A DNA stretch of 64,000 nt from Eutreptiella sp. 'Long Island Sound 2002' (GCA_964036045.1 OZ038383.1:14076459-14140458), one strand, 5' to 3'; positions 12,080 to 27,000 are shown, counted from the first letter of the stretch. Program-made: numbers and translations. Notes: generated by a model not told the origin, from the sequence alone.

Positions 12080-15000
12080 CGGGTGCAGGTGAAGAGAGTA
12101 GGAGGCCCAACAGGAAACAACAAGGGCCTTACACTCGGAGCAATTGACGGCCGATTCCACGTGCACATCCCCCCGTGAAATTGGAAATTGGGGATGGGTC
12201 TGGCGTGTGCATACTGTGTGCACCGCCGCTCCCTCAGCGGACATGACATTTGGAACTGGCACTGACAGGGCAAGGCAGCGGATGCAATCAGATCATCATC
12301 GCCCCCTCACATGTGCAGTCCTCCTGCAAAAGGCGGGGAGCGGAGGCACAGGCCGCAGTCATGAGCCTTCGTGCCCCTGTTGGACAAGCGCTGCCGGGGA
12401 AGTCAGTGGCAGTGCACCGGGACTTTCACACCCACAGCCACACCCAGGCACACGGGGGCACATGCAGAGCTCTGACACAACACAAGGGCCGGAGCACTGG
12501 AACGCAAAGTCTCAGCGCCGCAATACATTTTCGGCATGCGGCATGCGGAGGGTCTTGTGGACTCATCAAGTCACAGTCCCCCATCACCGGCACCGGGAGG
12601 AGTGCCGCGGGCAGTACGATTGTTGGGGACGGCACAGGACGCATGACTGGGCACACGGCACACCGCACGCGGTGCGGAGGTTGTTTCTTGCGACCGTTGG
12701 CACGACAAATGTCATCCGACCGCCAAAGATCGTCGGTTAACCGCCAACCGCCACACCGCGATCCCTTGACTTCCCTTGACTTGAACGGCACAAGGCACCC
12801 TCATGTCGCTTCTGGAAACCCCCGCCCCACGCTGTGCCTTCACATGTACATGACCATGAACACAAAACACTGGTGTTCGCTGCGGAGTCTGGCATCCTGG
12901 CAATGGGGGAATGAGGGGCCAGTCAATAGACACCTGGCGTTATATTCCTTGCTCATCTCAGAATTCATGAGCTCCAGCGATTCCACTTGGCTCTCCAAGC
13001 GACTGACCACCTGCTCATGTAATTCTTCGTTGTTCCTTACCTCTTCATTGAGCCGCTCCTGCCACGGGAAAATATCAGAGTTTCGTGCCCTGCTATAAGG
13101 TAAGCATTTGCATGACATCTCCCCATGAGATGAACCTTGGTGGAGTCGACTCACAGAGACCATGTATGGATCCAGATGCGGAGTCCGGGAACCTCCAATC
13201 TGACAAACTCCAACAGGTTGAGGTATAAGTGGGACCATACTGTACAGACTGCCAGATTTGTGAGTATTTGTGTTCTGCATTTACAAAACATTCGCAGCAT
13301 GTGAGGCTTGGCAAGGAAGCTTAGCCATTGGCTCATTCACGTGTGTTCAACTTGTTCCAAGGTTGAGCCTTCATATGGCCGTCACATGTGGAGTTACCAC
13401 TTGACACTTGTGGGATGCTTCAACATCCGACGTCGCGGTGGCTTCTACAGGCACCCCAAGGATTTCAAAGCAAGAATTTGTCTGTAATGGTTCGAGGGTT
13501 GACTCTATTCGTAGTGCTGGACTGTGCCTTGTTCTGTGCCAGGACGTGAGGTCCTATGTAGGGGGGTGTTCCAACGTAGTGGCGGTGACACTGCATGTGC
13601 ACTAGGCACACCTTTTTGAGAAAAACTGAACGCCGTACCCCCAATCAGCCCCCTCCTTTGCAAGATGCCCAGTTTGCTGACCCAAATTGTGTCCAAGCAC
13701 AACACACCCTCTCTGCAAAACAATGGCACAAAAATCAAATGAACTTTTCCCCAGTAAAATGGTCCAACTGGGAATTGTTCCTGCTGGGGCAAGCTGAAAT
13801 TCTGATTTCTGCTTGAAATGCTGCACAGTGCAGAAGACTGAAGGACCAAGCAATATTTTCGTGCTTCGGTTGATGTTTGTGGTCAGTCTAACAGTCACGG
13901 CACTTGTCACCCTAAAGTGCTTTTCTCAGTGAGGGCCGTATCAAATAAGGGCGAAGGTGCTTCTCACTCATTGGCGGGCCGTTTGCCGGTGTTGGTGGGC
14001 CGTGCCATCGGCGATCTGACGTCCAACGTCGGATTGTGTGCCTTTAGAGGCGACCTGGTTTGACACCCCGACAGCTTCTGTTGTGACCCACCGCCCAAGC
14101 CCCCTTTCCGTTGGGCAGGCTCAGGAATGTGCCTTTTACTTTGTTTCACATATCAAGTGATGCGTGCGTGGCACCACCCGACATGAGGGCACCTGAGAAA
14201 GTCTCCACAAAACTCCGACCTCGCATCACAATCCCCTGCCCAATGCTCAAGGTTGCATAAGCACCTTCAGCTGCTCCTTCCGCTTAACTGCGCGTTGCTT
14301 GCGCTCATACAACTGCCGGGTCTCGTCCTTCTGGAACTCAACCTCCTTCCGCAGCTGAGCAATGTCTGAATTGAGCTGTTCAATTTTCAACGTCTGTTCA
14401 AGGTTCTCTTCTGATTTCGCTGAGTGTCCACAAAAGGCATTGCATGAAGGAAAAGATAGGGCGGATGGAACAAGGTGGGGGGCAAGTGGGTGATGCGGAA
14501 CGAATTTCACAGAAACACCCGTGCGAGTGCCGCTGGTATTCAGCACTGCGTCCCATGCCTTTGAGGAGGGTATTTGATGGGTCAGCCTGGGCTGTGCGTG
14601 AGCCATTGGATTGGCCCCCGCAGGTGGCACGACCAGGTACCACGAGCAGGGGGCAGTCTTGGGAAGCGCTTGAGCATAAGGTTGTGGTAGTGCCGTCTTG
14701 TGCAGTGGGCGGTTGCAGTGGTCTCAGGGCCGGGCTGGCAGCCAAAGCGAAGCATGGGAGCATTGGAGGGGGAAGGGGCGGCGTTTTGGAGGCAACCCTA
14801 ACCCTCACCGAGGCTGTGGGGAATGCCGTTGGGGATGCTGTATTGCCGTTGGGGGTGCGCAGAGCAACAACTGACGGAGCACTGTCCCCCAAAAAATATC
14901 ACCTGGACATCCCAATCACATCACAAAAGCCAAACTGGACTTTTCGCGTCGCACTTGCCTCTGCTTACCGCTGGCTACGACCACGAAAGCCGTCGACAAA

Positions 15001-18000
15001 GGTATCGATCATGGGCCACACTGCTCCCCCCCTTCGACGAGATTCACGCAAATCAGCCATAGTGCTGCAATAATGCACCATATTCCATGGAGCCCGTTGG
15101 ATGCATTGGTCAACTGCTTGCACCAACCGTCCATCCCAACCCTCGTACACAGGCATTCCGGCGCAGCCGTTCTTGGGCTACGCCGCAGGCGTATCGCGCT
15201 CTGATACGGCAGACGGTAGCAGGCGTGATCTACAAACATGAGCAGGGAGGTCAGGCAGCGCACCATTGATCTCCGCATGCTTCGCTTCCACCTGCAGCTG
15301 CAGCTGCTGTACGCTCTGCTTGAACTGCGCCACTTCCAGGCTCAGCTTGTGGTTTGCGTTTACCCCGTCCTCACGCTCTGCTGCTCTCCCCCTCTGCTCC
15401 TTTTCCAGCTGCTCAGTGACCTGTTGAAGCTGCTTCTGTGTCTGTGCGCGGTGGTCCAGCTCCGCCTTCAAGCGCTGGGATTCGCTGTCCAAATCCTGCT
15501 GCAATTGCTTGATGGCGGCCTGCTGCTCCTGTTGCGTGCAGAAAGGGGGTCTCGGACACAACAACCGTCGGCCAAATCGATCGCATATGGCATGGCCTTG
15601 GCTGTTCCTGTTTTCCGTGGTTCTGATCCTGAGCCTGGACGCTGCGCATTGCGTTTTTTCAGGGGCGAGCTCCAGCGGGCGGTGCAATGCTTATGCTCAG
15701 TAACCGGCTGCTCATCAACTCGGATGTGACCGGAGGCAGTCTTGTGTCCGTGCTTCTGTGTGTGCTGTTGCCGGCACTTGGGAGTATATCTGAGACAGCA
15801 AGTTCTGTCGGCGTCAAGATATGCGATGGAAGTCAATGGACCTTGAGTGGAACTACGACTGTCAGAGATGCAGATCTGCCACTATCGCATCTGGTGTTCC
15901 TTGTGGGAAAACCAGGGGCATTTCCAGGGGAATGTGAGCAAACTGTATCCTACGCATGCCCCCCGGCAACTCTGGTAATGGCCCGGATGCAGGAGACGAA
16001 CGAACGTAGCTCAACGGCAGACTGCAATGACACGGGAGTACCTCGCTGGCACCCCGGCTTGCAGCCAAATCCTGCTTTAGCTTCGCAACTGATTCTTGCA
16101 GATGCCGCACTTGCGTCACATTCTCGGCGAGCTTCTCGTCCACTTTTCGCTTGTCTGCTGACACTTTCTGCAGCTCCGCTTCCAGGGACTTCGCAGCCTC
16201 CTGAAGAATTGGGCAGGGTGGTGCCGGGCAGTTGCACAAATACAAGCCACTCGAGTTGCAGGTTGCGGGTGATCACGTCGTCCTGAGTTAATCCAACACG
16301 CCTGTTTTGTCATTTGGACAGCAATGGTTGCGGTGACAAAGATGATCTGACAGCAAACGTGCGCACACACACAGTCTTTTCGGGGTCGAGGTCGAGCTGG
16401 TCCCATTTCCGTCAGTCGCTGTTGTGCGTTGGGTAGGCCTTTGTGGTACCCTGAAAAGCTCTGAAAAGCTTCACTGCGTCCGGAAGTCAGCAGGGCAGTC
16501 CTGCGACCCCGAAGCAAAAATGGTCTTGTCTAGCAGTTCCAATTCCAACCGCAACACTTTCCAGGGGAGAGCCTCAAGACTTGGGGAGTGCTACGGTGGG
16601 AAGCAGCGGAGCCAGAGGTAAGCCTGCACCCCACCAACTTCGTCTAGGGAAGGGTTAGGTCAAGGAGAGGGGCAAAATGAAAGGCAAAAGCCAAGAATTG
16701 TTGACAATACCTGATGCTTCTCTGCAGCTGCTTGCAAACTTTGGCACTCACGTCGCACGTCGCACGTCTCACGTCGCAATCGGGAACTCTCACTGTCAAG
16801 GGCTGTACTCTGTTGCGACAGTTCAGCCACTTGAGCTTCCAAATGCTGGATCTGGGCAGCCTGTTGCTTCTGCACCACAGCCTCCTGCTCGCCCTGCTGC
16901 ACCAGCTTTGTGCGCTCTCTCATCAACTCTGAATTCTCCAGCTCCATCTGATGGAGCTTCAGCTCTGAAAAGTACAGAATGGGTGAAGAATCTGTACAAC
17001 CGGTGACTCTTGGGCACCCCGCACATTATGTGGAGTGGGCTGACTTTCAATTGCCAAGATCCACCTTGGACAGCCCTCCTCAGTGTCGAGGCTGAGGGGT
17101 TATGATCATCCAACGCAAGGGGGGAGGGTGGGTACAGGCGAGCGTCCCATGCAGTCAGGTACCACAACATCGATCAAAAGTAGTTTAAGAAACAATTTCG
17201 TCAAATCCAAACACACAATGACTTTTCTGGGGCCCTGGGGGAATAGAACTGTTCTGGGGGAAGGGGGTCCAGCAGAGGAGGTATATACCTAACCCCACGC
17301 TCTGCTGTAGGCCTTGATGATGAACGAAATCTATGAAGGGAAAGCCCAGGTCGAGCATAAAAACTGAACCCCCTTGGAAACAGTCATTGATCAATCTCGA
17401 CCCAATCTACAAACCCAATGTCCACATGCGCAAAGCATTCAATACCAAGTTCAGTCAGGTTCGTGGAGAGCTCCATTCGCTGCCTTGTCAGTGCATTCAC
17501 ATGGGCATCCTTTTGGGTGCACTGCTCTTCCATATCGACCAGCCTTGCTTGAAGATCTTTTTTATCGACATCAAACTGCAGGTTAAGAAATTAGTATGCA
17601 CCTCTGAAGATGGGCGACCCCGGGACCAGTACGAACATGGATGCTGGCATTACGAGCAAATGCCTTGGGACATCAAACACATGTGACTGAAGGGACGGCA
17701 ATGCAAATTTCACGGAAGCGACTCAACATGTCGAGCAGGGGATGGGCAGTCCACTTCGAAAGGAGCACAAATCAATCAACAACCAGAACAGAAAGAACTG
17801 CAAAACAGAATAGAGCGATGGCAAGCTGGCCGCCTTGGACATGAGCAATTGGCGGAAAGAGGCCATCCAGCTGCTTTGAGCTTTGGAACATGTCAAGTCA
17901 TTGGGCAAATCTGCTGGTTGTTGCACAGCTACGTGTGGGGCACCGAGGACAAATGCCAATGCATATCCTATCGATGAAAGCACCTGCTTCTGCAAGGCAG

Positions 18001-21000
18001 CCAGAAGAGCCTGGGATGTGGCCAGCTCTTCCTCTTTCTCAGTGTAAGCCTGCTTCATTGTCGCACTCATTTCGTCACGTTCTTTCCAGATCGTTTCATA
18101 CTTGCTTTGGATTGCCTCCACTAAACGGCTGTGATCCTTCTGCATCGCTTTGACATCCTCAGCCTAAAAAAGCGTGTGCAGCATTCGAAGCCTTAGTGCA
18201 TCATTGCGGGTACTTCTGAGTCAGGGGCTGGACGTGAATGAAGCGATGGTGCCGAGGGGTGAAGGGAGAGGCGAACTGCAAACTGAGGATCCTCCATTTC
18301 AGATTGATGCCACTCCTGAATCAGCAATACCGCATTTTCGTAGATGGCGCATACACACTCGGCCCATCCCCCCATCAGACCCTCCACGGGGTCCTGGGGG
18401 CCACTTGGGCCCTGACCCCACATGCCTAAGGACCTTGTAGACCAGTCAGGAGGTGGGTTGGGTTGGGTTGGGTCAAGGCCTCATCCGGACCTCCGGGACC
18501 ACGGACATCGCCCTTCCCTGTGCGTCACAACTGGTCCGGCGGGTTCACGGTTGTCCGGTCTCAAGGCCTACCGGACTGATGACCGCCCCCGTACCCCGCG
18601 GTGGCACACGCAGGAGGGAGATGCCGCCGTGCCTGTGTGTGTGGGGCGTGCGTGCTGCCTGGGGGAGTGTGTCGCCTGGTGCTCCAGGCCCCGGTGGGGA
18701 GGCTGGAGGAGCCTGACACTGAGCCCACCGAGGGAGTTGTTGGCCTGGACACGCCACCTCCAGGTCTACCGACATGCCGCTGGTCGCCCACTACTGCCGA
18801 TGGCAGGGGGTGGCCATGCTCCACACACGACTGGGGGCGGTCCGCACTCCCTGATTGCAATGGCACGGGTGGTGCTGCTCTAGGCTGGACCTGCCTCCCA
18901 CGGTGACGGGGCGGGCGGTTGGAGGGGCCCCGGGGCGCGCTGAGCGCTTCCCTGCCCCGGGGTCCACCCGGGCCAGAGGTCCGGGCGGCGGTGCAACTGT
19001 CCTCATAAACGGGGGGGCCCGGAGGGCACACCACCCGAGTGACCGCTCCTTGGGTCAGGAGGTGGGGAGGGGGCACGAAAACATGTTCCCTAAAGCGGTG
19101 GGCTGCCAGACTTCAAGAGGGCTAGCCACAGGGGCGACCCCAAGCGACAGGCCCTTCGGCCCCTCCTTCGGGTCACACCGCCTCACCCTCTTTGAAACTG
19201 GCAAGCCAAACAGCCCAAATCCTTTGGAGGCCATATTATCAGTACCCCCTCCCGTTGTGCAGGTAACCCTATCCCCTTCAGCCATGTGCGCAAAAAAATT
19301 CGTCCTCAAGGAGTGTTGGGACGACGCAAAGTGGGGCCTTTGGCCCCCTGTGTGGGTGTGGGGGGGTGGGGGGACTGATCAAACTGTTGTTTTTCGTTTT
19401 GATCCGGCATATCAAAATGTGTCATCTGCTGGGGTGGAAATTTTGTTTTGTTTTTTTAAACAAAACCAAAAGTGGAGGGGAACTAGAAATGTGCAATTTG
19501 GAAACAGTGCCCATATAATGTGGGGAAACAAATGCCACCTACACTATGCTTGACACCATATCCATGTGTACCTTGAGACGACGTTTCCTGGTGTTTCATC
19601 ATTTTATCATCAATTTTGCACAGTTTGCACAAATGAACCTCTTCTGGTATGCCTTCATCCTCTTCATCCTTCTCATGTATTCTCAAATGCGGACAAACAC
19701 ACAACCAAGCAACATGTAATGCTTGCGGCCGTGCTGGATCCCACGCTATTAGAGCTCGTGCCCATTGTGCAGCAGTGCCCGCAATACGGCATCACCAGCG
19801 TGCACAGCGGGTCCATGCTAATATGCACAGTGTACGAGAGCTGACGTGCACGTTGTAACGGAGCCAGTGTGCACAGTGTATGTGCACGTTGTATCAGAGG
19901 CACTGCCCACATTGTGTGGAGACTGCAGCCCAATCATCACAGTACATCTTGCAAAGGATGTTCAGCAACAGAGTAATGGCCAGCTACTTTGAAAACGGGG
20001 ATTGTAAGACATCTGGTGTTTTTCTCCAGTAACAGGGCCTACTCAGGCCAACTCTTTGTTGCTTATCACACAGATGCATGCACCTGTTTCTCCAAAGCAG
20101 CCAGCAATTTGGCCGATCCCTCCTCCTTCTCAGCGGAAGCCTGCCTCAGCGCCGCACACTGTTCCTGGGCTTCATCCCGCTCCTTGCAGATAGACAATAC
20201 GGATGATAATTGCTCTTGATACTTGCTCTCCAGCGCCTTCAGTGCAATATCCTTCTCCTTCTGCGCAGCTTCGTGGGCGTCAGTCTACAAACGTATGGGC
20301 AACGTTCCTGCCAGACAGACCCCACCAAACTACCCATCAATCGACCAACCGACAGACAGACGGTCATAAACACTGATTTCAATAGCCCTTCCTATAACGC
20401 CCTGTGTGAAAGAACTCTGCATACTTTGCAGCCAGGGGCTGACATGAGAAGCCATACAAGAACCAGTACTGCAAAAGCATTAGGAGGATACTGCCATGCT
20501 TGTGAAGCAGGTGTCCTTTGTGATCCAGTTGTATTTCAGCGAAATCCCATCAGAATACCAACGAAAAAGCACTGGTATTTTGCTCATTTGCTATTCCAGC
20601 AAATTGCGAGATAAGAACCGATGGTATTTTGCTACTTTGGTATTCCAGTCGAATCTAATCGAAATACCAGCGAAGAATGGCTGGTTTGTTGCGAATTTGG
20701 TATTCGAGCAAAATTGCATGAAAATACCAGATAACAATTCATGGTATTTTGCTATTTTGGTATTTGGTTTTGGTATTCTAGCAAAATGCCATCAAAATAC
20801 CAGCGCCACCATTGTCATCGTCACTATCTACCAGATCAGGCTCAGAGTGATCATCCTCGAATGAATGTTCCAATAGTTGGTGATTGGATCACATGGTGGC
20901 TGGGTGACAGACATTAAAACAGTGGAAACAGCTGTGACACAAAGAACTTGGGAACACTTGGCTCAAATCAAAAAGCGCAGAAAACCGCACCCCCGCCCCT

Positions 21001-24000
21001 AACCCAACATAAATCCAGCATTGAAACTTCCTGGAGACTACAGTATCTCTGGAAGTTTGCAGAGGGATTGGAACCCCAAGCCCCAAGGCTGCACACCTGC
21101 TTTGCCATCTTTGCCTGCATGACCTCCAGCTCCTTCATCTGCTTTTCCACTTGGGCTGCATAGCGGACGGCTTTAGTCTTGCTGAGATCATCTTCCTGCT
21201 CCTGGGCCTTCTTGCGGCTTGTCTGGAGCTCCTGTGCACGTCAGGGGATCAGGCGATGGCTGCACCTTGTTAGAGCGAAAGATACGGCTGGTCTGTGGCC
21301 ACGAGGTGCACCAACGAACGTCAGCACAAGCGCTGTTCATGTGAGATGGAGGGTTGTGGTGGAACCAAGCTGCTGTCACACAAGCGATGTCCAACATCAC
21401 CAATCATGAACGCTGGCAAACGAGGGTCCAGCCACAGGGGAAGTATTCGCACAGCCCATGCCATAGAGGAAAGCGGGGGCGCCTCCATGCCACACCAGAA
21501 CCTCTGCCCCCCCCCCCCCCCCCCAACTCCGTCCTCACCTCCTCATATCCAATGGAAATGCAGGAAATCTGGAGGCGGAGGAAACACTTCATGCAAACAT
21601 GTTCACCAGCGTCCCTCGATCCTTTGCGGGACTGCGTGGTGTCCCCGCGTTGGACTGGGAACCAGAGGGTGGTGCTGTCCGGCTACCGGTCTGGACATAG
21701 GACAACATCCGCATATTGAACCGGTAATCTGTCATGCAAAATATTTGACCAGTCGTCCGTCGTCCACATCGACCCAGCAGGGGCTGATGTGGAGGGAAAT
21801 GACGAGCATCTGACGAATATGCAACCGTGTGCAACAACCAACAATAACAACAAGGAGCACACCTGTTCCTTCAGATCAAGAGATACTTCCATTTCTGCCA
21901 ATTTGTCTTTCAAAGCGCAAACCTGCAGCACAGGCCATTGGCACGCAACTTGTGAGCAAATATCCCACACAATCATTGAACGTGCTGCTTTGCAGCAAAT
22001 ATGCAAACTCTTGCTGCTTGCAGTGCAGCAGCAACGGGCAGCATGTGAAAAATGCGGGACACCAAAGCCGTTCCTGAGGCGAAAATTGGTGCACCGGGGG
22101 GCTGCCATAAAGGCTGAGTGAGGCTGCCCGTTGGTACTTCCGGGTGTATGTATGTGAGCCCCTTTTGAGGAGGAATGGGTGAATTTTTGGGGGGGGGGGG
22201 GGCACCTCTTGTCAAATCCGCATTTTGTGTTGCACTGCCAGGCCCCCAATACTCGGCCTCTGAACTCCATAACCTGCACATCTTTCGAGGGGTTTGCTGG
22301 CAGGTCTGTAGGTGTGGATGGGATCGGTGGGTGGGTGGGTTGAACTTGGAACAACCCCCGAAAGACGAATTTTCTTGTGTGGACTTTGGGGTGAGTACAC
22401 TACCGGGGGGGATCAATGTTCGGTTCCGATAGACTGACTGTCCCCGCCATAGACAATTCCAGCCATTAGTCCAGCAGTACTGCGAAATCCAATCAATGCA
22501 CGTGTCCCCTTCTTGGTTGGGGTGCTCCACTATGTAATGTACAGTGAGGCGTTTTTGCGGTTAGCTCTGCGGGTCACTTGAGTGCTTGTCCTTTCTGCCG
22601 ACGCTATAGAACAGTACACTACCGGGGGGGGGGGGGGGGGGTTGGCACCGGGGTGGGGGGGGGGGGGGGGGTACGGACACAATTTGGTATGGCAAAATTT
22701 GGTATGGTGAAAATTTGGTACAAAATCTCAAATACCATGGAAAAATGTGGTACAAATTTTCCAGACAGTGGACATCCCGGGAACTGAACCAGAGACTTCC
22801 AATTTGGAAATGCAGTACTTCTACAACTCAGCTATCTGCTTTCTCTGCTATTTACCTGTGAAACAGGGTTCAAAGTTAAAACATGATGTCCCCAAGAATT
22901 TTTTTTAACTATTCTAATGGTTGTTCTAGTGGTTCTGCACCCTGCATCCCCTGGTTTCGGTCCTTAAATACCATGGCAAAATGTGGTACAATTTTGTTGT
23001 GCCACATTTCGCCATACCAAATTTCGCCTCTGCCAAAATTTCCCCCCTGCGGGATTGGACCCAAAGACGGTGCAGCGTTCGACATTCACAATCTTCACAG
23101 GCCCGCATGGCTTTGGTGGGGCAACCGCTGCTGAGCAATTCTATTGCCTTTGACCACGCAAACTCCCCATCGGCTTGGGGCAACGGGTCGCTTGAGCAGG
23201 AGTTAGGGAGCCTTTTCTGATTTTCATTTCGCACTGGGCGTTGGGCACCCCTGAGAAGGCATGGGTTATGTAGCTGTTGCCCATTTCTATGCCCCTATGA
23301 CAACCGAAGTTAGGTAGCCACTTCTGATTTTGATCCCTGCGTTGAGTGTTGGGGACCGCCTAGAAGGCAAGGGCCATACAAGAAGCCACCCTAGGAGTGA
23401 CTGATTCTGTTCTCCAATTCCTGACAGCAGTCCCAATGAAGCAACAACATGCAACATTTTGGAGACGACAATTGGCAACTGGGCAAGTAGAATTCAATGG
23501 ACTTCAAGAACCAGGGCAAAAAGGCTGGGTTTGAGTTGCATTCACACAACACCCAAATGAATGCTATGACTGCCTCACCTCAACAGATGGCTCCTGGCAA
23601 GCCTGTGGCCGTGGAATAGCCCTGGCACATCAAACACAGACCTCATCTTCAAGCACAGCCTTGCTGTTTGCAACCGTGTGGGCCAGTTCAGTAGACTCCT
23701 CCAAACTGGATTTCAAATGTGCGCTTTGCAGCCCCGCCTGCATCAGCTGTGTCTGAGATTCAACCAACTCTGCTTCCTTAGCATGCAACTCCCCCTGGAG
23801 GGTTTGGCAATGATGTCGCAACTCATCACTGTTCCACTCTGCTGCAGCAGAAATGAGAGGGTAGGCGGGTGGGGCAATACAGCTGTTTCCCAAGACACTC
23901 CCAAAAGACAGAGGGGAACTGCTGTCAACAGACAGCAGCCCTCAGGCCTGGCGCCTTCGAATCGATACCAAAGAATTTTTCAGTCAACCCATGCGGGCAT

Positions 24001-27000
24001 GGATACAGCTAAATTCTCACGGGTGTGGACCCCCTTAAGGGGGGCTGATCAAGGGTACCAGTGGGGGTGGGTGGGTAGGACCTACCCACCTCCACTGGGC
24101 TTACTGGTCCACAGAGAGGACATAAATTCTCGAATGGCACAACTACCCCCTTTCAAGGGGCCCGTGGGTTTGTATGTGCTCCCAAATGATGACCAGTGGC
24201 CCATCACCGCCCAGGGGTTATCAGGGGTCGCCAAAACAATTCGAGTTTTCAGGCAACCCATGCCAGCCTGAAAACGACCATCTCCTGCCAGCCTGAGAAG
24301 GACCATCTCCTGCCAGCCTGAGAAGGACCATCTCCTCAAGAGGGGCTCTGCAGGGGGGCTGATCAGGATATCAGGAGATCGGACCTGGGGTCCCACATAA
24401 TGAGGGGTCTATGGAGAAGAGAAAACTTTGCTTGTAGAGAGAACTTCTCTTGTACCCGCGTCTGGGTTGACGCATCGTGTATGTGCAATATGCAAACCAA
24501 TTTTGCCCTCCTTTAAGATGCTTGTGGGCATTTGTAGGTGGGACAATGTGGCTCCATGGGTTGGAATGCGCGTGTAGTGTCAAGATATGTTGACCCAAAA
24601 CTCGCCAACAACAACCTGAGGGTCACTGCACATCACCCAAAAGATTCCATTTTTCAGCGAACCGATGCTGATCTAGAAACAGTGGTGGGGCCTTGCGAAG
24701 TGGGTCGGTGAGGATTACCCAGAGATAGGAGCTCACAACTTAGGGGTTCATAAGAAGACAAAACTTAGATGCAGTAGGTCTGGATGGACACATAGTGGCC
24801 ACCATTGGCCCACCAAGGTTCGCCTACTTCCCCATCCAAAATAAGAATGGCTTTTAGTGGGTCTACAGGGTTCCCAACCAAAAGCTCGGGGTACTTCTGT
24901 TCGACCAAATCAGGATTCCACAAAGGGATTCAACCCCCAATTTGAACCTTGGAATGTAGTAGTATGTACAGTGACCTCATTATTGGGGCAGTGGGCTCTT
25001 CCAGTGTACCTCAAAGCGTGTGTCCATGGTTGTGTAGCCGGACTGCTCACCCAGTTTGAAGGTCAAACAAGGGGAAAAAAGGAAATGGCAGCTTATCCCA
25101 GGTGTTTGAGTGTTCACTGTGCCCACAAGCAAGTTGCCTTCAGGGACAGCATATTACTCATGGTTTTCTGGCATCTGGGGATGGCTCAGGCATGATCCCC
25201 ACCCTACACCTCTACTCACCAACAAGCTTCACCAGTCTACCAAGCCTCCCAATCCATACACCCAAGAAAGCTGAGGGTGGGCATTTTCTCCAGATTTCTG
25301 GGAACATCCTACAATTCCACCCATCCAACCTTAGACCCTGTTGTATGACATCTTCCCTTCCACAGACCCTCACGGGGAAAAAATGAGGTGAATTGGGGAT
25401 TGAAAAATTGCAGGGAAAAGCAGTAAAAAAAAAAGCGGGAAAATGCAGTGAACAAAAGCACTCACCGGACACAAGTAGCTGTTGCGTTGCATTGCAAGAT
25501 GGCGGCTCCGAGCTTGTTACGAAAATCTGTAGTGGGTGCGGGTGCAGGGTCCCTAACCTGGGGATGTTGAAGAGGGGGGGGGGGGGGACTGCCCAGCAGT
25601 TTGGCCGGCCGAACCGCCGGGCGGTGGTTTGGCCGGTCGAAGTGCTGGGCGGTGGTTCGGCTCGGCGGCGGTTGCGGCGGAACCTAACCGCGGCCGAGGG
25701 TACCGCCGGTTCGTTCCGTCCAACCAGGGTGCACGTTGCACACACCGTGCATCGCGCTTTGGGCAATTACACGGCTTGCACCCCCCAAACGGACCCTCAC
25801 AGAAAGGTACTGGACAGCATTTTTTGATGGGCTCTCGATGGTTGCTTTCATTTCTTGATGGGTCCTGGAGGGATGAATGTGGAACGGTGGAGTGCAGCAG
25901 CATCATGACACACCACCTTCCCATTCACCTCATATTGCATGCGTAGGTAATCACCAAGGCGCTGCGAGGGGCCTAGAACAGTCGCAAGAACCCGCTCATT
26001 TGCACTGTTGCAGTTGTAGAAGACACGGGCACTAGCTCGAACCCAAGGCAATGACATTGTGTTGCTGAGCTATAACATGTACAATGTAGTCCACGGCATT
26101 TAGGGTGAAATGGGGTACCAGCTCAGCAACATAGCACCTCACGGGGCGAGAACAAAGCAAAACAATCGTGGCACCTAAATTAGCCAAATGAAAAAGATGC
26201 ATGTTGCATGCATGGTGCACACATGGTGCGTGCCACTCCCTCCTAGAGGCAAAAGACCACGGGTATAGTCGGGGCATGTCGTGGCAGCTCCCGAAGAGGA
26301 CGTGAATGTGCCACAATGTCATGCATGCGTTCAAGGCTAGGGTTAATGGCAGTGGTGACTTTGTGGTAACCATCTTGTCAGTGAGTCGGATGGGCCAAAG
26401 CAGGCCCCCACCACCGGGACCACCCAATACAGGGCGCCCCTCCCCAGGGCGCCCCTCCCGGGGACGGTGCTATCCGGATGAGGCAGACACCACCAAACCA
26501 AGTATCGAGATGATCGCGGAAACGTTCAATCTACTATTCTCTCCTAAAGGGAGCCGCGTGGAGTGCATAACAAGCTGTCGTGCTCTCCACCCGTGATGCT
26601 TCTCTGGCCGTCCAGCCAGCAACAATTAGGGGCCGTCCTGCCCCAAAACCTTGCCGTTCTTGCCTACGTCTATGAGGGGCCGTCTTGCCTTGCCTCTCGG
26701 AGTGTGTGTGTACGGCCATACGTCTTGCCGCTCGACATCATTTGATGGGCTTGCAGACAGTGGTTGTTGGCACGACCTGACCTGACCTGACCTTCTGTCA
26801 GTGAGAACAATTGTGCTTGGGAAACTCACTGCCCAACTTCAAAAGATATCAACTGATACTGGTTTACTTTTGTAAAACTGCTGTCAGGATGGGTGGTCGA
26901 GCTTCTCCATAGGGATGCCATGTGTAAGCATGGTAAAAACCAAATCATCCTGCACTGTGAAGCTTTGAGTATGATAGCGCACAACACGTCAGGTGTAGGC

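Noticed and set aside
15238-15729. Plus-strand 163-residue Leu-rich ORF
   Set aside because: Antisense of the Gln/Leu-rich kinesin exon 22; the minus frame has splice sites and heptads.
22770-22840. Functional tRNA gene
   Set aside because: A- and B-box-like words are present, but the anticodon stem and acceptor stem do not pair.
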